Of a stretch of 64,000 bases of DNA, positions 38,990 through 48,099 are shown piece after piece. The stretch comes from Limnoglobus roseus (GTDB taxonomy: Bacteria > Planctomycetota > Planctomycetia > Gemmatales > Gemmataceae), in the NCBI RefSeq assembly GCF_008254045.1, contig NZ_CP042425.1, forward strand, positions 868,001-932,000. Reading direction: 5' to 3'. Positions within the stretch are counted from its first letter, which is position 1. Every line of letters starts with the position of its first letter. The notes below the pieces were generated by a model, which did not search any database, was not told where the DNA came from, and saw only the letters and a program-made list of their open reading frames with translations. The translations under genes and the position numbers were made by a program.

Positions 38990-39393
38990 AGTTGAATCGG
39001 GGCGGGGGGCAAGTCGAACGCCGTCGCTCACTCGCCGCATGGCTTGTAGGGCTGCGCCACCTACTGCCGCTGCCGCGAAGATGTGGTTCCATGTTCCACT
39101 CTGGCGGAAGGTGGTGTTCGGGTCGCGGGGGAGTTGTGGCCCACTTCTGCCCGACCCGCATGGGACCGTATTGCCGCTTCGCGGGGGTCGTGTCCACTTC
39201 TGGCGGGTTCGTACAGGACATGTCCGCCCGGAGCGAAGCGGAGGGGACCAGAGGTAGCTTGCGAAGGTTCGTTCCGCAGGGGGTCGGGAGCGAAGCGGAC
39301 GCCCCCGGAGGAAGTAACTCCCTCTATAACCATCCTCCGTAAATACCTCCTCTATAACTCACCTCTATAAATGTGCCATCTACGCTTCTTCGC
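38990..39393. other. Non-coding region upstream of the replication module
   Basis: Mixed-composition stretch with no convincing gene; open frames here lack start sites and are all shadows. The last 75 bases turn AT-rich and carry the CCTCTATAA repeats listed separately. Confidence 0.5.
39321..39370 (+). repeat. CCTCTATAA iteron-like direct repeats
   Basis: CCTCTATAA occurs at 39321-39329, 39349-39357 and 39362-39370. A related CCTCTATAC follows the downstream gene near 40853. AT-rich repeats in front of a winged-helix protein gene recall an origin or a regulator binding site. Confidence 0.45.
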
Positions 39394-39564
39394 ATGTCAA
39401 GTTCTCGTCTCTGGCGTGTCAGTTTCACTTCACGAAAAAAGTCACGATTGCATCACATTCGTCATTATTTCGTCATGGGTCCAGACTACCATAAGGGTGC
39501 CATACGCACGGGTATTGAGCGCGATTGGCTTTACAACTGGTCCAGACTTAAAGAGCTAAAATGA
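39394..39564 (+). CDS. Possible small basic protein (56 aa)
   Basis: A short frame (ATG at 39394, or GTG at 39373) ends in ATGA, overlapping the next gene's start by 4 bases, which suggests translational coupling. The product is rich in Arg, Lys and Tyr (HHIRHYFVMGPDYHKGAIR). There is no family match. Confidence 0.4.
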   Translation: MSSSRLWRVSFTSRKKSRLHHIRHYFVMGPDYHKGAIRTGIERDWLYNWSRLKELK

Positions 39565-40841
39565 TCTCGGCATACATTCTGAACATGACAGGGAAGAAGG
39601 GGGCGAAACCCGTGCTTAGCATCCGGCAGCGTCTCATTTACGGTCGCTTGGCTCCGCTCCGTCGCCCGGTACCGGCGAAACGGCTGTCGGACATGCTCGG
39701 CGGTCTCATCAACCGACAGACGATTTCAATCCATCTTGAAAAGCTGGCAACGCTCGGGCTGGTCCAGAAGCACGCGAACGGGTGGGTCGCAGTGGAACCG
39801 CCGGAAGATTTGCGGAAGGCATTTTCACTTCTCAAGAACCCGCCAGAAGGTCGCGGCTGGCACTCCCTGTACGCCAGTTGGAAGCTGCCGTTGCCCGCGA
39901 AGATGCCGTTCCCCGGTCACCGGAATGCGGTAGAACTTTATGCGGCGTACTGGAAGATTCGCGGTGCCGAGTATCACGGAACGCCCTGGAACAATGTTTG
40001 GCTGGGGCTGATGCTGGGAGTCACCCGGCAGGCAGTGTCACACATCCTGATGGCCTTGAGAGACGAAGGGCTTTTGACCGCCGATTACCGCTGCCAGAAG
40101 CACAACTTCGAGTTGCAGACGGAAGAGGTGGTGAAGGAAAAGAAGAAGTCGCTGACGGGCGGGAAGGGGTGCGCACTCGACATCCGGGTGAACAGCTTGG
40201 CGAAGGCGGAAGACATTCACGCCGTCATCGACCAGTTGACCGCTGGTAACTACATGCTCCGCAGCCAGATTTATGACATTGTCGGGGAAGCGTTGAAGGA
40301 ACACAAGAAGAACGAAAAGCCGGGTGACGGGTCGGCCCTGGTGCTGAACTGGCTGAACGCCCGTCTGAGAACCCGCCACGGCATCGAGGACGGCGCACAA
40401 CAGAAGCTGGCCGAATCCGTCGCCGTGTCCGTCGCCCAGGACGAAGCCCGCGTCCGCGTCGAACAAGAGATTGCCGAGAAACGCAAGACGCGGAAGTCTG
40501 CCGCCGAACAGGTCGCGGCGTTCGCACTGCCCGGAGAGAATCTGAGGCCGTCGAACCTCAGGTCGCTGCGCACGGTCGGGGAACTAGAAGCTGCACTCCC
40601 GAAGCTGCGGCCCGGAATGACCACAGCGGAAATCATGGAAATCACCCGCCCGTCGAAGACGCCGGAACCCGTTACGGTCGCGGTGCCGTGCTTCCGGGGG
40701 AACGCTCTCCGTGATCCTGAACCAGTCATCATGCCCACGGCAGAGGATGACGCCCGATTCGATTTCTCGGGTGGCACGTCGTTCCGCGAGGAAGAGGACG
40801 ACATCGAGAGTCTTCCTGACAGCTTCTTCGCGGCAGCTTGA
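39561..40841 (+). CDS. Winged-helix DNA-binding protein, putative phage replication initiator
   Basis: The 426-residue protein contains two winged-helix-like segments: RLSDMLGGLINRQTISIHLE (residues ~42-61) with a LVQKHANGWVAV wing, and WLGLMLGVTRQAVSHILMAL (~147-166). A charged, coiled-coil-prone C-terminal half follows (QKLAESVAVSVAQDEARVRV...). Position opposite the structural genes and downstream of repeats suggests a replication initiator or regulator. This is inference. Confidence 0.65.
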   Translation: MISAYILNMTGKKGAKPVLSIRQRLIYGRLAPLRRPVPAKRLSDMLGGLINRQTISIHLEKLATLGLVQKHANGWVAVEPPEDLRKAFSLLKNPPEGRGWHSLYASWKLPLPAKMPFPGHRNAVELYAAYWKIRGAEYHGTPWNNVWLGLMLGVTRQAVSHILMALRDEGLLTADYRCQKHNFELQTEEVVKEKKKSLTGGKGCALDIRVNSLAKAEDIHAVIDQLTAGNYMLRSQIYDIVGEALKEHKKNEKPGDGSALVLNWLNARLRTRHGIEDGAQQKLAESVAVSVAQDEARVRVEQEIAEKRKTRKSAAEQVAAFALPGENLRPSNLRSLRTVGELEAALPKLRPGMTTAEIMEITRPSKTPEPVTVAVPCFRGNALRDPEPVIMPTAEDDARFDFSGGTSFREEEDDIESLPDSFFAAA

Positions 40842-40984
40842 GGGACAAAACAGCCTCTATACAGGTAATCCAAAAATCACCAAATTCGTACCGCGCTAGT
40901 GATTATTTCCGTTGCCTCATAGTTCAGAGGGGCTTATCGTCATCGTTGCCGGATAGATGAACCGTACATTCACGGGGACAAGAA

Positions 40985-41329
40985 ATGAAAACCGCCGAAG
41001 GAACAGTTCGGAACTTGGCGAAGAAGTCGCAACCTGAACGATGGGAAATCTGCGTTTACCGCGAGCAAATGGAGCGGCTGCCGTTCCAAGATGGACAGCC
41101 GGTAGACATTACACTTCGTCTCGGTGACGACGAATACAAAGGGCTACTTCGTTCTACGGAGCGAATGAGGAAACAGTATAAGCGAATATGGATTTCGGAA
41201 GCTATCCACACCATGAGCGGCGAGCCGTGCAGACTCATAGACGTATTGCGCCCTCACGGCTACTCCAATAAGGGGAAGGTCACGATAACGATCCTTGATG
41301 ATGGCACGTTTGTTCTCAATCGCCTGTAG
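40985..41329 (+). CDS. Hypothetical protein (114 aa)
   Basis: Small strand-rich protein with RIWISEAIHTMSGEPCRLID and VTITILDDGTFVL. This layout loosely resembles B3/EcoRII-N-type DNA-binding proteins, but that is not secure. The start is the ATG at 40985 after GGGGACAAGAA. Confidence 0.55.
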   Translation: MKTAEGTVRNLAKKSQPERWEICVYREQMERLPFQDGQPVDITLRLGDDEYKGLLRSTERMRKQYKRIWISEAIHTMSGEPCRLIDVLRPHGYSNKGKVTITILDDGTFVLNRL

Positions 41330-41412
41330 ACACTAGAATGCCATCATGAGCGATGTGAGCCTGAAAGCCGAACAAGACATGACCGTTGAAGTGGAAATAA
41401 GCCCCCCGTCAA

Positions 41413-42360
41413 TCACTTCAACGGACGTGTCTTCGGCCCCGTCAACTGACGATCCTTCTTCCCACACCCACACGGCTTCTTTTCGCCTACAGTGGCCTTC
41501 TCTGGCGTCTTCTGATCCTCGGTAGGCGAAGACATCCCCACGGCTGCCGGCGGCGTTTTGGGGGCTGCCTGTGCAATCCTGGCCGATCCTGCCGCAATCC
41601 GCATCAACGCCAGACGCTTCGCATGGTCCGTGATGCCCGAGAAATGCAGGAACTGGCCCTGCGGGAACAACTTCATCGCTTTGTCGTTCCAGTGTTGCCA
41701 GTGGATTCGGCGGGTCATTGGCCAGATTGGAAAGCCAAGTTGGTGCAACCGCATGGAAATGTGGACCTGTTCGGCGCAGTGCGTCAATTGAAACGGTCGC
41801 GTCATCGGCTTGAACGCTTCCCGGTGCTGGCGAGAGGCTACCCAAAAGCCCGTGTTAAACATGCCCCGAGGGATGATCTGGCCGTAACCCTGACTCCGAC
41901 ACAGCCATTCAAACTCCTGCCAAATCCAGGCATAAGCCAGCCCCATGAACGGCGTCTCGTCATGAACTGCCACCTGATCGGCAGGAATCAGGTCGAACAA
42001 GTTCGGGGCGGTCGCTCTGATGACGATGTCACTGTCAACGTAGACGATGCGTTCGTAGTGGTCGAAGAACAACTCGCTGCGGAACTTATCCCAGAAGACG
42101 AAGGCGGGGTTCGTCGGATCGCCGGTGATCTCATGGTAATCGGCACCCACCTTTGCGGCGTAAGCCTGAATCGAAGGTCGGCTGATCTCCAGAAGTTCTC
42201 GGCCACGGTCGCCAGTCCCGAGGGTCACGACCGCGAACCTGCTCTTCGGCGTGATCGCGGGCAGGGGCGGAAGCGCAACGGGTTCAATCCACTGGTCGGG
42301 CTGCTGTAGCCGGTGGACGTAGCCTGTCTTCGATTGGTCCTCAGTGGCTAAAATCATCAT
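41413..42360 (-). CDS. Phage-encoded GT-A glycosyltransferase
   Basis: The 315-residue protein begins at an ATG overlapping the upstream gene's stop (ATGA). The GT-A core has FAVVTLGTGDRG, a DxD motif in IVYVDSDIVI, and GMFNTGFWVASRQHREAF, as in GT8-like enzymes. A Pro/Lys-rich tail includes CGCGKK. In this position it may glycosylate the adjacent tail protein or the host surface. Confidence 0.8.
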   Translation of the reverse strand: MMILATEDQSKTGYVHRLQQPDQWIEPVALPPLPAITPKSRFAVVTLGTGDRGRELLEISRPSIQAYAAKVGADYHEITGDPTNPAFVFWDKFRSELFFDHYERIVYVDSDIVIRATAPNLFDLIPADQVAVHDETPFMGLAYAWIWQEFEWLCRSQGYGQIIPRGMFNTGFWVASRQHREAFKPMTRPFQLTHCAEQVHISMRLHQLGFPIWPMTRRIHWQHWNDKAMKLFPQGQFLHFSGITDHAKRLALMRIAAGSARIAQAAPKTPPAAVGMSSPTEDQKTPEKATVGEKKPCGCGKKDRQLTGPKTRPLK

Positions 42361-43955
42361 ACCTCGGTGATTGTGAGCGTCGTTTCGCCGCACGCCCCGC
42401 ACGTCGCCCCGCCGGTCGAATAGGTGACGGTCAGACTGAACGGTGAAAAACTGTCAGGCGTGTACGTCCCCGGTGGCGGGCCGCAGTAGTCCCCATAGGC
42501 CACCAGTTCGACCGTCCCTGCCTCATCGTTCACGATCATTCGCACGCCGTACCCTCGGTTGTCGTTAGCACATTCTGCGATGTCCCCGCCCCCGTAGCTG
42601 CCGTAGTAGTTGCAGGACGCCATCGGGTCGGGCGTGAGTTCGTGCCATCCCGCCGCGAATGCGTTGCAAATGCCGCACAACGGTCCTTCGGTCTTGAACT
42701 GAAGACTTGCGCCGAACGTGCAACCGCCGCTGCCGCCGCCATCCCCGCCGTTGCAGCACAGTTCGACGGACTCTGCGGGGCATTCGGTGAACTGGATTCC
42801 GTTGTTGGTTCCCTGCGCCAACGTGCCACAACCGATGCCATCCCAGTAGGATTCCCAATTACACTGCTCTAACGCTCCGTCGTAAAGTTGTACAAGCCAA
42901 TACGCCTCGCACGAAGTCGGTGGGGTCATGTACAGGTAAAGGCCGTCGCCGAATGCAGCGATGTACCCGTCACCGCCGAAGCTCTCGAACGGGTAGGACG
43001 TGCCGTTGATGATGACGGAGAACTCGCAGTCGTGGCAGTCGGTCGGCGTCAGGTAGCATTGATCCGTACAGTCGAGTTGCGTAGCGAACGGCCCGACGCT
43101 GCCCTCTGGCTGAACCGCCGACAGGGTACAAGAACCCGCGTAGCACCAGTAGTATTCTTGTGGCGGCGGATCGCACGTTTCGCAACACGGGATGACGATG
43201 TCCTCGTCGTTGCTGCCGTCAGCGGTCAAGGTGCAACCGTCGAAGCTGAATGCCGTCGTTGTCACTTTCAGTGTCGGTGTCGGACAACCTGCCGTGAGGG
43301 TGATGGCGGTAACGGCACTGAAGACGCCAGACAGAGAGACGTTCACTTTGCCGTCGTCATCGATAGACACGCAGTTGCCGGGGTTGACTTCCAGCTTACA
43401 CCCGGTGGTCGCAATCAGCCCCGGCCCTGCCAAGTCGCCAGCGTGAACGCCGATCTTTTCGCCGCCTTCAAGAGTGATGCCGCATCCGGTGTCGAGGTAT
43501 GCTTGACATTCTGACTCGTTCCACGCGATGCCCGCCCCGAACAACGGCCCACCATCTACGACAATCGTGCCGGGGTCGCAGCCGGTCGGGTCGTCCTCGG
43601 CTTCTACAATCCGCAGCCCGCAGCACACTTCGACTTCCGACGCTGCCGACACGATCCAGATACTATCTCCCTCCAACGTGTCGCCCGAACGCTGCCCGAT
43701 GTACCTGCGACCTTCCACCAGCGTATCGTCTTCGTTGCACGGAAGCACGACGACAGAGGCGAACGTTTCCCACACTTCGTTCACGGCGTCGTAATAGTTG
43801 ACCGTACCTTCGTACTCGCCATCTTCAGCCAGCGTTACCGTGATCCAGCCTTCCTGACGGTTGCTACCACCAGACGCACCCGCACCACTGCCGCCGCTGG
43901 TATTCAGCAGGGCTTTGAGTTTGTCGGCGGTGCCTTGAGAGAGAACGTAAGACAT
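42357..43955 (-). CDS. Cys-rich phage tail/receptor-binding-like protein
   Basis: The 532-residue protein is dominated by Gly, Thr, Asp and Cys, with many paired cysteines (VEVCCGLRI, IPCCETCDPPP, TDCHDCEF, VELCCNGGDGGG). The N-terminal 40 residues are helical and followed by a Gly/Ser linker. The position after the other tail genes suggests a fibre or adhesin. Cysteine pairing is unusual for a phage protein folded in the cytoplasm. Confidence 0.6.
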   Translation of the reverse strand: MSYVLSQGTADKLKALLNTSGGSGAGASGGSNRQEGWITVTLAEDGEYEGTVNYYDAVNEVWETFASVVVLPCNEDDTLVEGRRYIGQRSGDTLEGDSIWIVSAASEVEVCCGLRIVEAEDDPTGCDPGTIVVDGGPLFGAGIAWNESECQAYLDTGCGITLEGGEKIGVHAGDLAGPGLIATTGCKLEVNPGNCVSIDDDGKVNVSLSGVFSAVTAITLTAGCPTPTLKVTTTAFSFDGCTLTADGSNDEDIVIPCCETCDPPPQEYYWCYAGSCTLSAVQPEGSVGPFATQLDCTDQCYLTPTDCHDCEFSVIINGTSYPFESFGGDGYIAAFGDGLYLYMTPPTSCEAYWLVQLYDGALEQCNWESYWDGIGCGTLAQGTNNGIQFTECPAESVELCCNGGDGGGSGGCTFGASLQFKTEGPLCGICNAFAAGWHELTPDPMASCNYYGSYGGGDIAECANDNRGYGVRMIVNDEAGTVELVAYGDYCGPPPGTYTPDSFSPFSLTVTYSTGGATCGACGETTLTITEV

Positions 43956-43961
43956 CGGTCC

Positions 43962-44891
43962 TTATGGGGTCAGAATGGAGTTAAAAGCCCTCTGCTTGCA
44001 ATCCTTGAACAAGAGGTAAACAAGAGCGTCCCCGAGAGGAAGTTTCCTGCCGCTGCCATCGAGGGGGACAGGGTCTGTGACGAAGTTGCCCTGACTGTCC
44101 TTGATCTTCTCGTTCGGCATCGTGGTCGAAATGTACTCATACGTTCCACAGTCCAGAACGCGAACATCCCAATCCGGGTCGCCAATCAAGAACGTCAAAT
44201 CAATCTGGTAGTAATACAAATTCTGCTCAAAGACACTTTGGATTTCATACCCTGTGCATTTCAACGTGTTCGGCGCGAACCCCAGGAACGTGTCATTGTT
44301 CACCGCCCCTGTGTAATCAGCCTTCTTGCCCCACGGTGCGTAGGCAAGCCAAGTCGTGATTGTGATTCCGGGGATGTATCTTTTTCGCATGACCGGCGGG
44401 CTGAATGCTTGGCCGTTGCTGGCCCGCACTTTCTTGCTCGGCATGCTGTAATCTGTGGTGAGGGCTTCTTCGACTTCTACAGTCACGCTCTTCACCATCA
44501 GGGGGCGCAACGTGGGTTCTTGGGTGGCCGCTGGTGTGGGCTGCGTGCCGGCGTTCAGGTCGCTGGAACCTGTGCCGTTGTCGAAAGGCTTGCTGTCGTA
44601 GTTGGCGATGAACTTCCAGAAATTCAACTGGCCCTGTACGGGGTCGCTGCTCTGACTCTTGCATCTGGCCCAGAGGTCAACTTCGCTGCCGCCGCAGTTG
44701 TACTGGCTGTAGAGGCCGACGCTGTACGCAAGCCCCACAGCGTTAGCCACTGCCCTCGGCCCGTCGTTCACGTCGTCGGTTTCTACCAGCCATTCCCGGC
44801 GGTAAGACCTATAACCCTGCTCGTCAATCGACCCGACGCGGGGCATTTCTGTCATGTTGATGATCGCCATGACGGTATCTATGGCGGTCAC
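43962..44891 (-). CDS. Phage tail-associated protein (309 aa)
   Basis: A globular protein (YRREWLVETDDVNDGPRAVA; WDVRVLDCGTYEYISTTMPN; a C-terminal GDALVYLLFKDCKQRAF). It lies between the tape measure and fibre genes on the same strand, where distal tail proteins are usual. No family is assigned with confidence. Confidence 0.6.
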   Translation of the reverse strand: MTAIDTVMAIINMTEMPRVGSIDEQGYRSYRREWLVETDDVNDGPRAVANAVGLAYSVGLYSQYNCGGSEVDLWARCKSQSSDPVQGQLNFWKFIANYDSKPFDNGTGSSDLNAGTQPTPAATQEPTLRPLMVKSVTVEVEEALTTDYSMPSKKVRASNGQAFSPPVMRKRYIPGITITTWLAYAPWGKKADYTGAVNNDTFLGFAPNTLKCTGYEIQSVFEQNLYYYQIDLTFLIGDPDWDVRVLDCGTYEYISTTMPNEKIKDSQGNFVTDPVPLDGSGRKLPLGDALVYLLFKDCKQRAFNSILTP

Positions 44892-44939
44892 TAGAATTCA
44901 CTGTAGGTCATTAAAAGATGAGTTCCGCGAGGGCGAGAG

Positions 44940-45620
44940 ATGACAAAAGAAGAATGGCTGGTCACCAGCGATGTTGCCACAATGCTGCAATCGCTTGATC
45001 CGCACAAGTACGATAGAAAGCTACGGCTTTTTGCTTGTGCCTGTTGTTACAGGATATGGAAGTTTCTTGACAGCGATGTCAGCCGCGAGCTTCTTGACGT
45101 TTCAGAACGTTTTGCCGATGGCAAGGTAGCTTATGAGTACTTGGAGAAGACAGTCGTGAGGCTCAACACCTCAGAAGGTGAACACCATCGGGCTATACAG
45201 GCAGTTAGGACTGGAGCGGCGGCGTTTCAGGCAAGCTACAAATCATCTGCATACAGTATACAATTATGTGCAAAGTATGCCGCTGATGCCGTGGGCCTTG
45301 CTGCCGATATTGGCCTGAACCAACAGTTCAAACGATGGTCGGCCCAACACACTGAAGAGCAATGCCAGAGATCCATCCTGACTGACATAATACCGTTCCC
45401 AGAGTACAACGTCGATCTCGATTCCTCTTGGTTCTCATCAACTGCCGTTGCTATTGCTCAGGGCATATACGACGACAAGTCATTCGACCGCTTGCCGATT
45501 CTTGCCGACGCTCTTCAAGACGCTGGGTGCGAGGACGAGAACATACTAAACCATCTTCGCAGTGATGGCTCGCACGTCCGTGGCTGTTGGGCTTTGGACC
45601 TTGTTCTTGGCAAGGAATGA
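44940..45620 (+). CDS. MTKEEWL-family protein within the prophage (226 aa)
   Basis: Paralogue of the ISAs1 passenger: MTKEEWLVTSDVATMLQSL, then RKLRLFACACCYRIW, and C-terminal SFDRLPILADALQDAGC...HVRGCWALDLVLGKE. It is AT-richer and lies opposite to the flanking tail genes, as a lysogenic cargo (moron) gene would. Function unknown. It ends one base before the tape measure stop. Confidence 0.8.
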   Translation: MTKEEWLVTSDVATMLQSLDPHKYDRKLRLFACACCYRIWKFLDSDVSRELLDVSERFADGKVAYEYLEKTVVRLNTSEGEHHRAIQAVRTGAAAFQASYKSSAYSIQLCAKYAADAVGLAADIGLNQQFKRWSAQHTEEQCQRSILTDIIPFPEYNVDLDSSWFSSTAVAIAQGIYDDKSFDRLPILADALQDAGCEDENILNHLRSDGSHVRGCWALDLVLGKE

Positions 45621-45621
45621 A

Positions 45622-46995
45622 TCATAGCACGTTCAAGATTGGCAGGTTCTTCACGCTGTCCATAATGGCACCCAAGAGTTGATTGGCTTGCTGCTGAACC
45701 TGTAGCTGACGCTTCTGAATGTCTTCTTGGCGTTGGCTGTCCATGTCGAACCGTGCCGCAATCGCTGCCGCTTCGGAACTGCCCTTGAGTGCCGCCCCGA
45801 TTGGCTTCATCTCGGCTTGCCCGTTCTGCTCTACCTTGCCGGGGTTCTGTAGTTTTTTGATGCGGTTCTGTAGCTTTTCGTTGTTCAACATGCCGGCTTC
45901 AAACTTCGCAAAGAACTCGTCAACCTTCTGCTGATTCTGCGCGAAGGGCTTGTTCCACAAATCATTCCAGCCCTTATCGCGTACCTCTCTGCCGCCCGCC
46001 ACAAGGTTATCATCACCGATTGCCTTGCCGATGATGACAGCCCCTTCACCCACAAACGCATCGGCGGCGTTGGAAGCCTTGTCCCACACGTCCATAAGTG
46101 CGGCAGTCGCCTTCGCTACAGCCTTGACAACACTGATGGCGATGTTCCCGAACCTGCTGAAGTTGTTGCCGCTGTTCCCGAGGGCTGCACTGATCCCGTT
46201 GCCGATCTGTTCAATGAACGGTGCCAGAGCGATAACGATCTCGTCGAACACACGCTGAATCTTTGCCTGTGCTTCGGTGAACGCTTCGGACGCCAATTGA
46301 GCCTTCGCAATCTGCTCACTGCTGACCTTGTATTGGTCTGCCATCTTGTGCAGTTCTTCGTTGCTCTTACCGAGTAAGCCGACCAAATTTTTTCCGGTAT
46401 CCTCACCAAACGCCTTCAAAAGAAGGTCAACTTGTTCCGCCGGGTTCTTCACGTTCTGGATCGCCTCAAACAGCTTGTAGAACTGCTGCTCGGGGTTCAG
46501 TTTCACGAAGTCGGCGGCGTTGATCTTCAACTTGCTGAACATGTTGGCCGCGACTTCGGACGTGCCGGACAGTGCCTCACGCCCTCGGGAACTCAGAGTG
46601 ATGAGTCCTTCCAGAAAGTCTTTGGTGTCGCTGCCTGCTGCCTTCGCTGCCCCTGCAATGCCCGTGAACTGTTCTGGCGTGAGTCCCAGGCTGGTCGCAA
46701 TCGTCCCCTGCTTTGCGAGGTCGCCGATACGCTCGAAAGGGCTGGTCAGGCTCTCCGTCAGCTTGCTGGTAATGCTGGAAGCCACGCCAATCGTCGCCCC
46801 GGTCGCCAGTGACTTCAAGCCCCCACTGATGGCCCCGCCGATCCCCTTGAACGCCCCTTTCAGCCCGTCGCCGATCCTGCTGCGGACGCTTCCAGTCCAA
46901 GACGTGATTTCGCCCTTCGCCTTGCCCAAGCCTTGCGTCAGGGGTTGCGGGTCGGTGGCCAGAACTAGGGATGCGGTGCCGAGGGAATTACTCAT
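45622..46995 (-). CDS. Phage tail tape measure protein
   Basis: The 457-residue protein has the tape measure layout: N-terminal repeats of small residues with hydrophobic helices (GGAISGGLKSLATGATIGVA), SSRGREALSGTSEVAANMF, central helices, and a C-terminal coiled-coil (QRQEDIQKRQLQVQQQANQL). It is short for the family, predicting a short siphovirus-type tail. It follows the frameshifted chaperone pair, as expected. Confidence 0.82.
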   Translation of the reverse strand: MSNSLGTASLVLATDPQPLTQGLGKAKGEITSWTGSVRSRIGDGLKGAFKGIGGAISGGLKSLATGATIGVASSITSKLTESLTSPFERIGDLAKQGTIATSLGLTPEQFTGIAGAAKAAGSDTKDFLEGLITLSSRGREALSGTSEVAANMFSKLKINAADFVKLNPEQQFYKLFEAIQNVKNPAEQVDLLLKAFGEDTGKNLVGLLGKSNEELHKMADQYKVSSEQIAKAQLASEAFTEAQAKIQRVFDEIVIALAPFIEQIGNGISAALGNSGNNFSRFGNIAISVVKAVAKATAALMDVWDKASNAADAFVGEGAVIIGKAIGDDNLVAGGREVRDKGWNDLWNKPFAQNQQKVDEFFAKFEAGMLNNEKLQNRIKKLQNPGKVEQNGQAEMKPIGAALKGSSEAAAIAARFDMDSQRQEDIQKRQLQVQQQANQLLGAIMDSVKNLPILNVL

Positions 46996-46998
46996 GCC

Positions 46999-47630
46999 TT
47001 ATCTATCCTTCCCGGCAGCCTTGTTCATGTCGCTGGCCCAAGCTGACAGAGCCGATGCCGCAGCTTCCCCGGTCAGTGGCTCTTCGCCTTCCCACTTGGG
47101 GACGAATCGCCCGAATGACGGCGGGTTCTTGCACTGCGTTGCGGCGGTGGTGTGGGCTTGGATCGCACAGCGAACGTCGTCGGCTACGAAGGTGAACGGC
47201 TCTAGCTGGTGATATGCCGAGTACCAGCCGACTTGATCCGCTGTGAGGTCGTCGGCCAGCGTGAAAACGGAAACGCCCTGCTCACGCGAGAGGCGGAACA
47301 GGGTCATGAGGTAAGGGTTGTCCCGAATCAGTTTTTTTTTGACTCAGTCTGCCCGAGGCCGTTCGCTTCAAAGCACAGGTTGCGGAGCTTCAAGGCGGTT
47401 TCGTAGTCCAGGGCTTCGGCGTCCTCGGTGGTGGCGAACATCCTCTGCCCCTGAGTGTCGAGGACGCCCAGAGAAATCATCATGAAGTTCGCCTTCCAGC
47501 CCATAGCCGGGTTGGATTGTTCAAGGTGCATGACGGAGAACATCTCTCCCGCCGTCAGTGGCCGAATCAAAACGGCGTGTCCGTCAACGTCATGGCGAAC
47601 GGGTTCAGGCTTGCGGAATGGGTTAGCCAA
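46999..47630 (-). CDS. Tail assembly chaperones G/GT, joined by -1 frameshift
   Basis: The first frame (47630 to 47328, 100 aa, MANPFRKPEPVRHDVDGHAV) ends just after a run of nine A on the coding strand (47332-47340), giving the slippery A AAA AAC. A -1 shift reads through into the second frame (LIRDNPYLMTLFRLSREQG, stop at 46999). This is the lambda gpG/gpGT arrangement conserved between tail tube and tape measure genes. The first start overlaps the tail tube stop by 8 bases. Confidence 0.85.
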
Positions 47631-48063
47631 CTGTCACCGCCCCGCGACACGCTACCTTCCCATCGACAACGATGATCCCATTCACAGGGAACTCGGAGAA
47701 CATTAGCTCCATGAGTCCGCCCTTCACGGTGTAGGTCTGGGGAACGCCACTGCCTGCGCCGTCCGGGTCCGGTCCTGTGACCTTCCATTTGATCTCGTTC
47801 GACCCGCTCTTAATCATGCCCTTGATCGCCATCAGGCCGGTAAAGACGGTGGCCGCGAAGTTGAACTTGAAGGCGATTTCGCCGGGGTCGGACAGACCGA
47901 TAAGGAAGTCTTTCGTGTTGTCGGTGATCCCGAGGTGTACGTTTTCGATCTTGTCGTGCGTACCCATCGTGATGCTGATCGAGGTACATTCGGGGATGGT
48001 GGTGAACGTGCTGCCGCCGTCAGTGCTGTAGCCGAGTGTCGATCCGATACCAAGAATGGCCAT
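47623..48063 (-). CDS. Major tail tube protein
   Basis: The 146-residue strand-rich protein (MAILGIGSTLGYSTDGGSTF; ISITMGTHDKIENVHLG; GGLMELMFSEFPVNG) is placed directly before the chaperones, as in siphophages. Fold assignment rests on context and composition. Confidence 0.75.
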   Translation of the reverse strand: MAILGIGSTLGYSTDGGSTFTTIPECTSISITMGTHDKIENVHLGITDNTKDFLIGLSDPGEIAFKFNFAATVFTGLMAIKGMIKSGSNEIKWKVTGPDPDGAGSGVPQTYTVKGGLMELMFSEFPVNGIIVVDGKVACRGAVTVG

Positions 48064-48099
48064 TTATACTCCGTGGGTAGTGTCGGAGTATCTAGCCGG

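Noticed and set aside
38990..39342. Small overlapping frames on both strands (80-116 codons)
   Set aside because: There is no ribosome binding site, all frames are equally open, and the composition is Arg/Gly/Ser-rich; judged non-coding.
39321..39370. CRISPR-like repeats
   Set aside because: The repeat units are only 9 bases with irregular spacing; no spacer structure or cas gene was found.
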